Shown here: piece after piece, positions 1-8,169 of the stretch
Layout: every line of letters begins with the position of its first letter
How positions within the stretch are numbered: the first letter of the stretch is position 1
NCBI RefSeq assembly: GCF_016429255.1
Contig: NZ_JAELUG010000013.1
Location: 18,756-82,755, forward strand
DNA length: 64,000 nucleotides
Direction: 5' to 3'
From: Rhizobium sp. ASV8
GTDB taxonomy: Bacteria; Pseudomonadota; Alphaproteobacteria; Rhizobiales; Rhizobiaceae
Program-made: the position numbers and the translations under genes
The notes under the pieces: model-generated
Databases searched by the model: none
Told to the model about the DNA's origin: nothing
Seen by the model: only the letters and a program-made list of their open reading frames with translations

Positions 1-417
1 GAAATGCTGATTTCGGCACGGAACAACTTTCGCGGCCTGAAGCAGATGCCCGACTTCCAAGTCGCCGACGCCACGGCTTTCTCGCCCGCCGATTTTCATG
101 TCGATGGCTTCGATCGCGTGATGATTTCCTACGCCCTGTCGATGATTCCCGACTGGAAGAACGCGATCGACGCGTCGCTGGCTGCGGTCGCCCCAGGCGG
201 CGAGCTTCACATCGTCGATTTCGGCCAGCAGGAGGGCTTGCCAGGCTGGTTTCAGGCCCTTCTCAAAGGGTGGCTGAAGAAGTTTCACGTCACGCCGCGC
301 GCCGATCTCCTGACTATATTGGAGGAAAAGGCCCAAGCTTGCGGCATGTCGCTCAAGACCGAGAAGATTGGGCTAGGTTATGCCTGGCGAGCCGTCATCA
401 CCAAGCAAGGTGCTTGA
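1..417 (+). CDS. btaB: SAM-dependent methyltransferase, BtaB-like (5' truncated)
   Basis: C-terminal part of a class I SAM methyltransferase; the reading frame is open to the window edge, so the SAM-binding glycine loop is missing. What remains shows a DRVMISYALSMIPDW segment (motif IV/post-II region), a PGGELHIVDFG strand and an FHVTPRADL segment. These resemble BtaB, which N-methylates the homoserine head group of the betaine lipid DGTS, made by rhizobia under phosphate limitation as a phospholipid substitute. The family call rests on recalled similarity; another UbiE-like methyltransferase is possible. A btaA partner would be expected just left of the window. An inverted repeat follows the stop codon. 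Confidence 0.6.
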   Translation, partial: EMLISARNNFRGLKQMPDFQVADATAFSPADFHVDGFDRVMISYALSMIPDWKNAIDASLAAVAPGGELHIVDFGQQEGLPGWFQALLKGWLKKFHVTPRADLLTILEEKAQACGMSLKTEKIGLGYAWRAVITKQGA

Positions 418-457
418 ACTCAAACGGATGTGAGCGCAAAAACCAGCGCCAACCACG

Positions 458-497
458 CTTCAAGCATAAGAATTTGCTTGAAGATAACGCATTTTTT
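458..497 (+). terminator. Possible terminator after the btaB-like gene
   Basis: Perfect 9-bp inverted repeat CTTCAAGCA (458-466) / TGCTTGAAG (475-483) with an 8-nt loop. A run of six T starts about 8 nt after the stem, further than in a classical intrinsic terminator, so the call is moderate. Confidence 0.4.
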
Positions 498-630
498 ACG
501 TTGATATGGTGAACGAAGTGGCAAGATCGGCTGTCAGCAGCACGGTCAGCCACTGCTTTGGATGCGGGGAACGCTATGCGGAAACCCGATCTTGGGGCGA
601 TCATATCACTCGGTTCTTGACGGGATAAAC

Positions 631-1422
631 ATGCGCAGGCTTCTGTTGTGCCTACTGCCGCTCGCCTTTCTAGTGAATGGCTGCACGACAGGCTACGACG
701 CCTTCTCGAATGTGTCTCCCGCCAAGACCCGGTTCAGCGATACGAAACCGCAGGATTTCGGCAGCGATCATCCGCAGCGCCACCCTATCCACGGTATCGA
801 CATTTCAAAATGGCAGGGCGACATCGACTGGCAAGCCGTCAAGGCTTCCGGCGTCGCCTTCGTCTTCATCAAGGCGACGGAAGGCAAGGATCGGATCGAT
901 CCACGCTTTACCGAATATTGGAATGAAGCCAGCACCGCAGGACTTCTGCACGCGCCCTACCACTTCTTCTATTTCTGCTCGACCGCCGACGAACAGGCAG
1001 ATTGGTTCATCCGCAATGTGCCGAAGGATGCGATGGCGCTTCCGCCCGTTGTCGATGTCGAATGGAATCCCGGCTCCCCGACTTGCCGCACTCGACCGGC
1101 CCCGGAGATCGTGCGCACGGAGATGAAGCATTTCATGGATCGCCTGCAAGCCTATTACGGCAAGCGGCCGATCATCTACACCTCGGTCGATTTCCATCGC
1201 CAGAACCTTGTCGGTTACTTCAAGGACTATCACTTCTGGGTCCGCTCGGTCGCAAAGCATCCCAAGGAGATTTATGCGGACCGCAGCTGGGCCTTCTGGC
1301 AATATACGTCCACAGGCCTAGTCCCCGGCATCAAAGGGCCGACCGATATCAATGTCTTTGCCGGTTCCGAGCAAAATTGGCACAGCTGGGTGGCGGCAGT
1401 ACAGAAGCAAGGAAATTCTTGA
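631..1422 (+). CDS. GH25-family lysozyme-like lipoprotein
   Basis: Predicted glycoside hydrolase family 25 (Lyc/Cellosyl type) muramidase that would cleave the peptidoglycan glycan backbone. The ATG at 631 is preferred over an upstream in-frame start because it opens directly into a lipoprotein signal: a hydrophobic stretch ending in LVNGC with the lipid-accepting Cys at residue 18. The GH25 barrel starts at HGIDISKWQG (Asp57) and carries FIKATEG (about 79-85), the acidic PPVVDVEWN strand with Asp142 and Glu144 as likely catalytic pair, and a late WAFWQYTS strand. At 263 residues it is usual for a single-domain GH25 protein. It is probably anchored in the outer membrane facing the periplasm. 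A lytic transglycosylase lies 79 bp downstream, so the pair may act together in wall turnover. Confidence 0.85.
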   Translation: MRRLLLCLLPLAFLVNGCTTGYDAFSNVSPAKTRFSDTKPQDFGSDHPQRHPIHGIDISKWQGDIDWQAVKASGVAFVFIKATEGKDRIDPRFTEYWNEASTAGLLHAPYHFFYFCSTADEQADWFIRNVPKDAMALPPVVDVEWNPGSPTCRTRPAPEIVRTEMKHFMDRLQAYYGKRPIIYTSVDFHRQNLVGYFKDYHFWVRSVAKHPKEIYADRSWAFWQYTSTGLVPGIKGPTDINVFAGSEQNWHSWVAAVQKQGNS

Positions 1423-1501
1423 GACTGAGCACACTTATCTCTTGCTTATGTCACAATCTTCTGTGAAAGCGACCCTATTCTATCACTAGAGAGGATCGTT
1501 C

Positions 1502-2746
1502 ATGGACCGCCACACCATTCGACGCAGCACGCTCGGGTTGATCTTCGCTTCAGCCATGGCAGGCTCCGCAATCGCTCAGAGTGCGGCTCCGGCAGCTGTA
1601 CCGCCCGCAAGCAGCGCCGCCACTCCGAAGCCTGCCTGCGGTGGTGATCTCGCAGCTTTCCTGGCCGGTGTGAAAGCCGAGGCAATTGCCGACGGCGCGG
1701 ACGCAGCATCCGCGGACAAGACCCTAGCCGGCGCACAGATCGACCAGAAGGTCCTAGCCATGGACCGGAGCCAGGGCGTGTTCCGCCAAACCTTCCTCGA
1801 ATTTTCGCAGCGCACCGTCAGCCAGGGCCGCCTCGATATCGGCCGCCAGAAGATGAAGCAGTATGCCGACGTCTTCGCCAAGGCTGAAAAGGACTATGGC
1901 GTGCCGCCCGGCGTCATCACGGCCTTCTGGGCCATGGAAACCGACTTTGGCGCCGTTCAGGGCAACTTCAACACCCGCAACGCCCTGGTCACCCTCGCCC
2001 ATGATTGCCGCCGGCCGGAGTTCTTCCGCCCGCGCCTGATCGCGCTCATCGAGCTGGTGCAGCGCGGCGACGTCGATCCTACGACGACGACAGGCGCATG
2101 GGCCGGTGAAATCGGCCAGACGCAGATGCTACCGCCCGACATCATTGCCTATGGCACGGATGGCGATGGCGACGGCCACGTCAATTTGAAGACCAGCGCG
2201 CCCGACGTGATCCTGACCACGGCGAAATTCCTCCAGCATCTCGGCTTCATCCGCGATCAACCCTGGCTGCAGGAAGTTGCCGTACCGGACAATCTCCCCT
2301 GGGAGAAATCCGGCATTGGCGGCACGCTGACGGCTGGCGACTGGTTCAAGCTGGGTGTCAAGCCACGTGATGGCAATACGAAGTTCGAGTCGCTTCCAGC
2401 TGCACTCATTCTGCCACAGGGCCGCAAGGGTCCTGCCTTCCTGACCTATCCGAACTACAACACCTATCTCGGATGGAACCAGTCATTCATCTACACGACC
2501 TCGGCTGCCTATTTCGCCACGCGCTTCGCCGGCGCTCCCCCCTATAACAAGGGTGCGCCTGAGCCGGGCCTGAACGATGTTGACATGAAGGCGCTTCAGA
2601 CCAAGCTCGTCGCGCGCGGCTACGACGTCGGCAAGATTGACGGCATTCTCGGATCCGGCACGCGTGTCGCCATCCAGAAGGAACAGTTCCGTCTCGGTAT
2701 GCCCGCAGATGGCTGGGCGACATCGGCGCTTCTCAACGCGCTCTAA
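1502..2746 (+). CDS. Lytic murein transglycosylase, MltB/SLT_2 family with peptidoglycan-binding domain
   Basis: Periplasmic lytic transglycosylase (414 aa) that cleaves MurNAc-GlcNAc bonds with 1,6-anhydro ring formation. An N-terminal signal peptide ends near residue 25 (SAIAQ). The SLT_2 catalytic domain covers roughly residues 45-335, with the catalytic glutamate in AMETDFG (Glu146) and the companion motif GAWAGEIGQTQMLP. A C-terminal PG_binding_1 domain (about 355-412) contains the typical GYDVGKIDGILGSGTRVAI pattern. An AGAGAGGA-like Shine-Dalgarno lies about 8 nt before the ATG. A strong terminator follows, so the gene ends its transcription unit. Confidence 0.92.
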   Translation: MDRHTIRRSTLGLIFASAMAGSAIAQSAAPAAVPPASSAATPKPACGGDLAAFLAGVKAEAIADGADAASADKTLAGAQIDQKVLAMDRSQGVFRQTFLEFSQRTVSQGRLDIGRQKMKQYADVFAKAEKDYGVPPGVITAFWAMETDFGAVQGNFNTRNALVTLAHDCRRPEFFRPRLIALIELVQRGDVDPTTTTGAWAGEIGQTQMLPPDIIAYGTDGDGDGHVNLKTSAPDVILTTAKFLQHLGFIRDQPWLQEVAVPDNLPWEKSGIGGTLTAGDWFKLGVKPRDGNTKFESLPAALILPQGRKGPAFLTYPNYNTYLGWNQSFIYTTSAAYFATRFAGAPPYNKGAPEPGLNDVDMKALQTKLVARGYDVGKIDGILGSGTRVAIQKEQFRLGMPADGWATSALLNAL

Positions 2747-2764
2747 GATCTCAAGTTCTTATGG

Positions 2765-2791
2765 AAAAGGCGGCCAGCGGGCCGCCTTTTT
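2765..2791 (+). terminator. Intrinsic terminator after lytic transglycosylase
   Basis: AAAAGGCGGCC (2765-2775), a 4-nt loop, then GGCCGCCTTTTT (2780-2791): a GC-rich stem followed directly by a T tract. Confidence 0.9.
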
Positions 2792-2908
2792 GTTTGTCAC
2801 AGCATTGCCGATCCTTCGCGCGCCCCCCCATTCCGCCGCTTGGCGCAGGAAACGGGTGGAGATCGCCCCTTCTTTCAAGCTACATAGCTTAGAACGGGAG
2901 GACACGCG

Positions 2909-3835
2909 ATGAACGGCGACAATCGGATGAATGCTTTGACCTGGAGCCTGCTGCTATTGCTGGGGCTCATCTGGGGTGGATCTTTCTTCTTTGCGCGCAT
3001 TGCCGTTCACTATGTCACGCCCTTCACGCTTGTCCTTCTGAGGCTGATGCTGGCCGCGGTGGCATTACACATCTATCTCGCCGGCCGCTTCGGGATCTAC
3101 CAGGCACTCCGCCGTCACTGGTGGCAATTTCTATTGCTGGGCCTGATCAACAACGCCGTGCCCCACACATTGCTGTTTGTCGGCCAAACCCAGATGGGCG
3201 CCGGGCTTGCCTCGATCCTCAATGCCACGACACCGATCTGGACGGTGTTGATCGGCAATCAGCTGACGACCGACGAGCGTCTGACGCCTGCCAAGCTCGC
3301 CGGCTGCCTTACCGGGCTTGCAGGCACGGTCGTGTTGCTCGCCCCGAGCATTACCGCCAGTGCCTCGGTGCCACTCTGGGCGGTGCTGCTGCCGATCCTG
3401 GCGGCAATCTCCTATGGCTTTGCGGCAATCTATGCCAAGCGCTTCAAAGGGATCGCCCCGCCAGTCGTCGCAGCCGGCCAGCTGACAGGCTCCTCGCTCA
3501 TCATGTTGCCGGTCGCCTTGATCGTGGATCAGCCCTGGAACCTCCCGATGCCGCCTGCATCGGCAATTGCTGCCATTCTCGGTCTTGCTCTGCTGTCGAC
3601 AGCCTTCGCCTATATTCTCTTCTTCCGCATTATGGCCCTTGCGGGCGCCACGAACACCTCGCTCGTTACCCTGCTGGTGCCGCCATTCGCCATGCTGCTG
3701 GGCTTCCTCTTCCTCGGCGAGCGGCTCGGCCTAAGCGAGATTGCCGGCATGATGCTCATCGCCGCGGGCCTGCTCATACTCGATGGAAGGGTCTATGCCT
3801 GGCTCAGACGCGGCAGCCGCCCGCGCCTGACATGA
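2909..3835 (+). CDS. EamA/DMT-superfamily transporter
   Basis: 308-residue inner-membrane protein with about ten hydrophobic segments arranged as two EamA repeats. The first opens with LLLLGLIWGGSFFFARIAV and the second with LPILAAISYGFAAIYAKRF. It ends in a short basic tail (RRGSRPRLT). The family exports small metabolites, often amino acids or their relatives; the substrate cannot be read from the sequence. GGGAGGA precedes the chosen ATG by 7 nt; a second ATG six codons later is possible. It stands alone between two terminators and is not obviously tied to its neighbours. Confidence 0.88.
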   Translation: MNGDNRMNALTWSLLLLLGLIWGGSFFFARIAVHYVTPFTLVLLRLMLAAVALHIYLAGRFGIYQALRRHWWQFLLLGLINNAVPHTLLFVGQTQMGAGLASILNATTPIWTVLIGNQLTTDERLTPAKLAGCLTGLAGTVVLLAPSITASASVPLWAVLLPILAAISYGFAAIYAKRFKGIAPPVVAAGQLTGSSLIMLPVALIVDQPWNLPMPPASAIAAILGLALLSTAFAYILFFRIMALAGATNTSLVTLLVPPFAMLLGFLFLGERLGLSEIAGMMLIAAGLLILDGRVYAWLRRGSRPRLT

Positions 3836-4066
3836 TCCGCGCACCAAGCCTTGGCCGCACCACTGTCCCTCGAAAACCAGCGGCCTGGTAACAGTTATTC
3901 ACAATCCGTTATCGAGACGAGATGCAGAAATTACCGCATAAAATCAAAGATCTGCGGCGGAATAATGAATCAGAATACCAACTCTGCGCCGCATTGCAGC
4001 ATCGAATTCGCTTTCCAAGCGACACATTTTCGACATAAAACTTACCGGCTGACTGAGGAGGAAGAC

Positions 4067-4144
4067 ATGGGATTGACACGATCCATTAACGTCCTGGTGG
4101 TCGGTGCGGCCTTCGTATTTGTCGTAACGATGCTTTTCATCTGA
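4067..4144 (+). CDS. 25-residue membrane small protein
   Basis: Very short ORF preceded by an almost ideal Shine-Dalgarno, TGAGGAGGAAGAC, ending just before the ATG. The peptide reads MGLTRSINVLVVGAAFVFV followed by VTMLFI: a basic N-terminus and one hydrophobic helix of about 18 residues. A strong terminator starts about 60 bp downstream, so this looks like a self-contained short transcription unit. A longer in-frame ORF starts upstream at 3851, but its N-terminal part has no ribosome site and unnatural composition. Similar single-helix peptides occur in rhizobia; function unknown. Confidence 0.65.
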   Translation: MGLTRSINVLVVGAAFVFVVTMLFI

Positions 4145-4206
4145 CGAACTCGCGAAATTCGCAAACGACCGAACTCCGAAAGCTAACAAAACAACGGTTC
4201 CATTGG

Positions 4207-4241
4207 AAAAGCGCATGTCCGAGACGGACATGCGCTTTTTT
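4207..4241. terminator. Bidirectional terminator between small protein and metF
   Basis: Ten-bp perfect stem GCGCATGTCC (4211-4220) / GGACATGCGC (4226-4235), flanked by AAAA on the left and TTTTTT on the right. It can stop the plus-strand small-protein transcript and, in reverse, the metF operon. Confidence 0.88.
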
Positions 4242-4273
4242 ATGAACAGTCATTGTGTGCGGTAACTATGCCG

Positions 4274-5176
4274 TCAGGCAGCCGCGCCGGCCCGCTCAGC
4301 AACCTTGCGCTGGATGCCCAGTCGTTCGAGGACCGCCGAAACCAGTTGCGAGCGGTTCATCGTATAGAGATGAAACTCGTCGAAGCCACGGCGCACCAAA
4401 TCCTGGATCTGCTCGGCCGCCACTTCGGCCGCGACCCGCGCACGCAGCTCAACATCGTCATCCGTGCCTTCAAAGCGCTCATCAAGCCTTGACGGAATGC
4501 TGGTGCCGCAAGCACCAGCAAAGCGCTTCAGCTGCGTCAAATTCTGGATCGGCATGATCCCCGGCACGATCGGAATCTTGATCCCGGCAGCACGGACGTG
4601 GTCATGGTAACGCTCGAACGCATCGTTATCGAAGAAAAACTGCGTCAACGCCCTGTCGGCACCATTATCGGCCTTGCGCTTCAGCATGTCGATGTCGGCA
4701 GAAGTATCCCGGCTCTCCGGATGTTTCTCCGGATAGGCCGAAACCGAAATATCGAAATCGCCGCGCTCGCGCAGCGCAGCCACCAGTTCAGCTGCATTGG
4801 CGTAGCCGCCCGGATGCGGTTGGTAGGCCGAGCCGACACCGCCTGGCGGATCGCCGCGCAGGGCAACGAAACGGCGAACGCCAGCGGCAAGAAACTCGTC
4901 GATCACCCGATGCGTGTCTTCGCGCGTCGCGCCGACACAAGTCAGGTGCGACGCCGTGGTGAACGGCGTCTCATGGATCATCTTGCGCACGGCCGAAAGC
5001 GTCGGCGCCTTGGTCGAGCCGCCTGCTCCATAGGTGACAGAGACGAATTCGGGATCCCACTCGGTAAGATCAGCAACCGTGTTCCACAGCTGCTGTTCAG
5101 CCTCCTCCGATTTTGGCGGAAAGAACTCGAAGGATATGCGGATGCCGCCCTGGCTATTTTCCGATTTCGAAGACAT
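4274..5176 (-). CDS. metF: 5,10-methylenetetrahydrofolate reductase
   Basis: Cytosolic FAD enzyme reducing 5,10-methylene-THF to 5-methyl-THF, the methyl donor used by methionine synthase (metH lies at 41.5-45.3 kb). Single TIM-barrel domain of 300 aa, usual for bacterial MetF. Visible family motifs are ISFEFFPPKSEEAE near the N-terminus (catalytic Glu), FVSVTYGAGGST, HLTCVGATREDT, RFVALRGDPPGG, and the TQFFFDNDAF and PIVPGIMPI strands. The ATG at 5176 is preferred: GGGAGAG lies 7 nt upstream and the start sits one base after the stop of the regulator gene, so translation is probably coupled. A six-codon longer start would overlap the regulator. Confidence 0.95.
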   Translation of the reverse strand: MSSKSENSQGGIRISFEFFPPKSEEAEQQLWNTVADLTEWDPEFVSVTYGAGGSTKAPTLSAVRKMIHETPFTTASHLTCVGATREDTHRVIDEFLAAGVRRFVALRGDPPGGVGSAYQPHPGGYANAAELVAALRERGDFDISVSAYPEKHPESRDTSADIDMLKRKADNGADRALTQFFFDNDAFERYHDHVRAAGIKIPIVPGIMPIQNLTQLKRFAGACGTSIPSRLDERFEGTDDDVELRARVAAEVAAEQIQDLVRRGFDEFHLYTMNRSQLVSAVLERLGIQRKVAERAGAAA

Positions 5177-5177
5177 A

Positions 5178-6203
5178 TCAAACTCTCCCAGCAAGAATGG
5201 GGGACGATTGGCGGTCCTGTCCGGCTGCGATCAGCAGCCGCGGATCGCGCGCCAGCCATATGGTGACTGTCAGCGCCTGACCGCTTTCCTTCCCTGAATG
5301 AAGATCCTGCACCTGCTCGACATCGAGCCCCGCCAATTTCAGCCAATCCGATATGGTCTGATGTGAAAAGCCGAGGCGCAGATGCGCATGCTCGTCACGC
5401 AAATACTCAAGCCCGTGCGGCGCCAGATCGATGATCACAAGCCGGCCGCCGGGTCGCAGCATCCGCGCCGCTTCCGCAACAGCAATCTCCGGCTGATCGA
5501 GGAAATGCAGCACTTGATGAATGGTGATCAGGTCGAAATCCTGCTGCTCGAGCGGCAGGTTGAAAATGTCGCCGTGGCGCACAGACGCCGAGGTAATATT
5601 GGAACGGTCGAGATTGGCGCGCGCCACGGCAAGCATGTCACGGCTGGCGTCGATGCCGACCGCGCGCCGATAGTGCCCTGCCAACAGCTGCAACATGCGA
5701 CCGGTGCCGGTTCCCAGATCGAGAAACGAGTCAATCGCTTGCGGGCCGATCAGCCCGATCAATGCCTTGTCGACATCTTCGTCGGCAGCATGCAGGCGAC
5801 GCAATTCATCCCACTCGGCAGCATTCCTGCTGAAATAGGCTTGTGCACGTTCGGAACGAACGCGTTTGACGGCGTTAAGGCGCTCCGCGTCCCGCAATAG
5901 AACCGCATCTTTCTCAGCGGTATGGCGCAGAAGCGTATGGGCAAGCGTTACGGCCTTACCTTCCTGCTTCAGGCGGAAATAGGCCCAGGCGCCCTCCTGA
6001 TAGCGGTCGATCAGCCCGGCCTCACCCAATAGCTTCAAATGTCTGGAAATGCGGGGCTGCGATTGGCCGAGAATTTCTGTAAGATCTGTCACGGTGAGAT
6101 CGCCTGCGGCAAGGAGTGCCATGAGACGCAGCCGTGTCGGTTCGCCGACGGCCTTCAGCACGTCCACAACCTCATCCAAGCCGAGCTTCACCAGATCCGT
6201 CAT
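5178..6203 (-). CDS. ArsR-family regulator fused to a SAM-dependent methyltransferase domain (SahR-like)
   Basis: Two-domain protein of 341 aa. Residues about 5-85 form an ArsR winged helix (EPTRLRLMALLAAGDLTVTDL, then the recognition helix QSQPRISRHLKLL). Residues about 130-320 form a class I methyltransferase fold with the SAM loop FLDLGTGTGRML and the ITIHQVLHFLDQP and LRPGGRLVIIDLAP strands. No metal-binding Cys cluster of classical ArsR sensors is evident. With metF one base downstream, a likely role is to sense SAH or SAM through the methyltransferase fold and repress methionine-cycle genes, as proposed for SahR regulators; this is inference. Start: ATG 6203; a TTG five codons upstream is less likely. 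A perfect 16-bp palindrome lies 18 bp upstream, suggesting autoregulation. Confidence 0.88.
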   Translation of the reverse strand: MTDLVKLGLDEVVDVLKAVGEPTRLRLMALLAAGDLTVTDLTEILGQSQPRISRHLKLLGEAGLIDRYQEGAWAYFRLKQEGKAVTLAHTLLRHTAEKDAVLLRDAERLNAVKRVRSERAQAYFSRNAAEWDELRRLHAADEDVDKALIGLIGPQAIDSFLDLGTGTGRMLQLLAGHYRRAVGIDASRDMLAVARANLDRSNITSASVRHGDIFNLPLEQQDFDLITIHQVLHFLDQPEIAVAEAARMLRPGGRLVIIDLAPHGLEYLRDEHAHLRLGFSHQTISDWLKLAGLDVEQVQDLHSGKESGQALTVTIWLARDPRLLIAAGQDRQSSPILAGRV

Positions 6204-6221
6204 TCCACACCCAATCAAGAT

Positions 6222-6237
6222 ATAAAGATATCTTTAT
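6222..6237. promoter_or_regulatory. Operator-like palindrome upstream of the regulator-metF operon
   Basis: Perfect 16-bp palindrome ATAAAGATATCTTTAT, ending 18 bp before the regulator ATG. The identical core recurs upstream of metH at 45337-45352. This is the form expected of an ArsR-type dimer operator in the methionine regulon. Confidence 0.75.
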
Positions 6238-6343
6238 GTGAATTGAGTGCACTTCGCAAGTGCCAATTGGCCACCGCGGTCGCCGGGCGTCGGAAAACTG
6301 TTAGTTTTCGGCGAAAACGGAATATCCGGATACTCGGATGGGC

Positions 6344-6371
6344 AAACAAAAACCCCGAACAAGCCGGGGTT
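6344..6371 (-). terminator. Intrinsic terminator of ettA
   Basis: AACCCCG (6351-6357) pairs with CGGGGTT (6365-6371). Read on the minus strand the stem is followed by a T-rich tract (complement of CAAACAAAAA), placing it correctly after the ettA stop. Confidence 0.78.
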
Positions 6372-6393
6372 TTCGAGATGCAAAACCGCGAGG

Positions 6394-8043
6394 TTAGCGC
6401 GTCAGCCGCTTGTGCGCCTGGCTGCCTGGATTGAGGGCATCGGGGCCGAGACGGCGGATCTTGTCCTGCTCGTAATCCTCGAAGTTGCCTTCGAACCATT
6501 CGACATGGCCCTCGCCTTCGAACGCGAGGATATGCGTGGCAAGACGGTCGAGGAACATGCGATCGTGGCTAATGATGATGGCGCAGCCTGCGAAGTTTTC
6601 GAGCGCGCTTTCCAGAGCCCCCAGCGTTTCCGTATCAAGGTCGTTTGTGGGTTCGTCGAGCAGAAGCACGTTGCCGCCAGCCTTCAGCATCTTGGCCAGG
6701 TGAACACGGTTGCGCTGACCACCGGAGAGATTGCCAACCTTCTGCTGCTGGTCGCCACCCTTGAAGTTAAAGGCGCCGCAATAGGCGCGCGAGTTCATGT
6801 CGAACTTGCCGAGCTTGATGATTTCGGCGCCGCCGGAGATTTCCTCCCACACGGTCTTATTGCCGTCAAGCGCGTCGCGGCTCTGGTCGACATAGCTGAG
6901 ATGCACCGTCTCGCCGATGCGGACCGAGCCGGAATCCGGCTTTTCCTGCCCTGTGATCATCTTGAACAGGGTCGTCTTGCCGGCGCCGTTAGGGCCGATG
7001 ATTCCGACGATGCCGCCCGGCGGCAGCTTGATCGACAGATCGTTGATCAGCGTGCGGCCTTCGAAGCCCTTGGTGATGCCCTCCATCTCGACCACCACCT
7101 GGCCGAGACGCTCGCTGACCGGAATGATAATCTGCGCATCACCGGGACGCTGATTCTCGGCAGCATCGACCAGCTGTTCGTAAGCGTTGATACGCGCCTT
7201 GGACTTGGCTTGACGGGCCTTGGGGCTGGAGGCGATCCATTCCTGTTCGCGGCTGATTGCCTTCTGACGGCCAGCTTCTTCGCGGGCTTCCTGCTGCATA
7301 CGCTTGGCCTTGGCCCGCAGATAGGCGGAATAGTTGCCTTCGTAAGGAATGCCACGGCCGCGGTCGAGTTCGAGAATCCAGCCGGTAACATTGTCGAGGA
7401 AGTAGCGATCGTGGGTGATCATCATTACGGCACCCGGATAGTCGCGCAGATGCTTTTCCAGCCAGGCGATGGTCTCGGCGTCGAGATGGTTGGTGGGTTC
7501 GTCGAGCAGCAGCAGGTCCGGCTGAGAGAGAAGCAGACGGCAAAGTGCGATACGGCGACGCTCGCCGCCGGAAAGGCTAGTGACTTCGGCATCGCGCGGC
7601 GGGCAGCACAATGCTTCCATCGCCATCTCGACCTGACTTTCCAGATCCCAGAGATTCTGGCTGTCGATGATGTCCTGAAGCTTGGCGCCCTCTTCCGCCG
7701 TCTCGTCGGAATAGTTCATCATCAATTCGTTGTAGCGATTGAGGATTTCGGTTTTCTTGGCAACGCCTTCCATGACGTTTTCGAAAACCGTCTTGTTGGG
7801 ATCGAGCTGGGGCTCCTGCGCCAGGTAGCCGATGGTGGCGCCTTCGGCCAGCCAGGCTTCGCCGGTATATTCCTTGTCGAGGCCGGCCATGATGCGCAGC
7901 ACCGTCGACTTACCGGCACCGTTCGGGCCGAGAATACCGATCTTGGCGTCAGGATAGAAGGAGAGATGGATATTCTCGAGGATCTTCTTGGCGCCATAGG
8001 ACTTATTCAGTCCGGCCATATGATAAATAAACTGACGTGCCAT
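6394..8043 (-). CDS. ettA: Energy-dependent translational throttle protein EttA (ABC-F ATPase)
   Basis: Soluble ABC-F protein (549 aa, close to the E. coli length) with two ATPase domains and no membrane part. It binds the ribosomal E site and gates the first elongation steps according to ATP/ADP level. Domain 1 has GILGPNGAGKST, LSGGERRRIALCRLL and LLLLDEPTNHLDA. The linker (about 245-310) is rich in basic and acidic residues (RAKAKRMQQEAREEAGRQ). Domain 2 has GIIGPNGAGKTT, LSGGQRNRVHLAKML and VLLLDEPTNDLDT. ATG 8043 is chosen because MARQFIYHMAGLNKSYG matches the family start; an in-frame start ten codons upstream gives an unrelated extension. It is monocistronic by its own terminator. Confidence 0.95.
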   Translation of the reverse strand: MARQFIYHMAGLNKSYGAKKILENIHLSFYPDAKIGILGPNGAGKSTVLRIMAGLDKEYTGEAWLAEGATIGYLAQEPQLDPNKTVFENVMEGVAKKTEILNRYNELMMNYSDETAEEGAKLQDIIDSQNLWDLESQVEMAMEALCCPPRDAEVTSLSGGERRRIALCRLLLSQPDLLLLDEPTNHLDAETIAWLEKHLRDYPGAVMMITHDRYFLDNVTGWILELDRGRGIPYEGNYSAYLRAKAKRMQQEAREEAGRQKAISREQEWIASSPKARQAKSKARINAYEQLVDAAENQRPGDAQIIIPVSERLGQVVVEMEGITKGFEGRTLINDLSIKLPPGGIVGIIGPNGAGKTTLFKMITGQEKPDSGSVRIGETVHLSYVDQSRDALDGNKTVWEEISGGAEIIKLGKFDMNSRAYCGAFNFKGGDQQQKVGNLSGGQRNRVHLAKMLKAGGNVLLLDEPTNDLDTETLGALESALENFAGCAIIISHDRMFLDRLATHILAFEGEGHVEWFEGNFEDYEQDKIRRLGPDALNPGSQAHKRLTR

Positions 8044-8105
8044 AGCTTGGGTTACTCCACGGGCGGATAACATTGCGAATTGTGCCGCTATGTAGGCGAA
8101 ACCCG

Positions 8106-8139
8106 GCCCTCGGGCAACGGCGAAACCTTGTCCGAGGGC
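8106..8139. repeat. Inverted repeat between ettA and the RNase T2 gene
   Basis: GCCCTCGG (8106-8113) / CCGAGGGC (8132-8139), 8-bp arms with an 18-nt loop and no T tract. It lies downstream of the minus-strand RNase gene and just upstream of ettA; it may act as a weak terminator or as leader structure for ettA. Confidence 0.4.
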
Positions 8140-8169
8140 ATTTATCCGCGTCTGAAAGGCCGGATTAGC

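Noticed and set aside
3851..4144. 97-codon plus-strand frame containing the 25-residue peptide
   Set aside because: Only the last 25 codons have a ribosome site and membrane-peptide character; the upstream part looks non-coding.
6247..8070. 607-codon open frame on the plus strand opposite ettA
   Set aside because: Antisense shadow of a highly conserved ABC-F gene.
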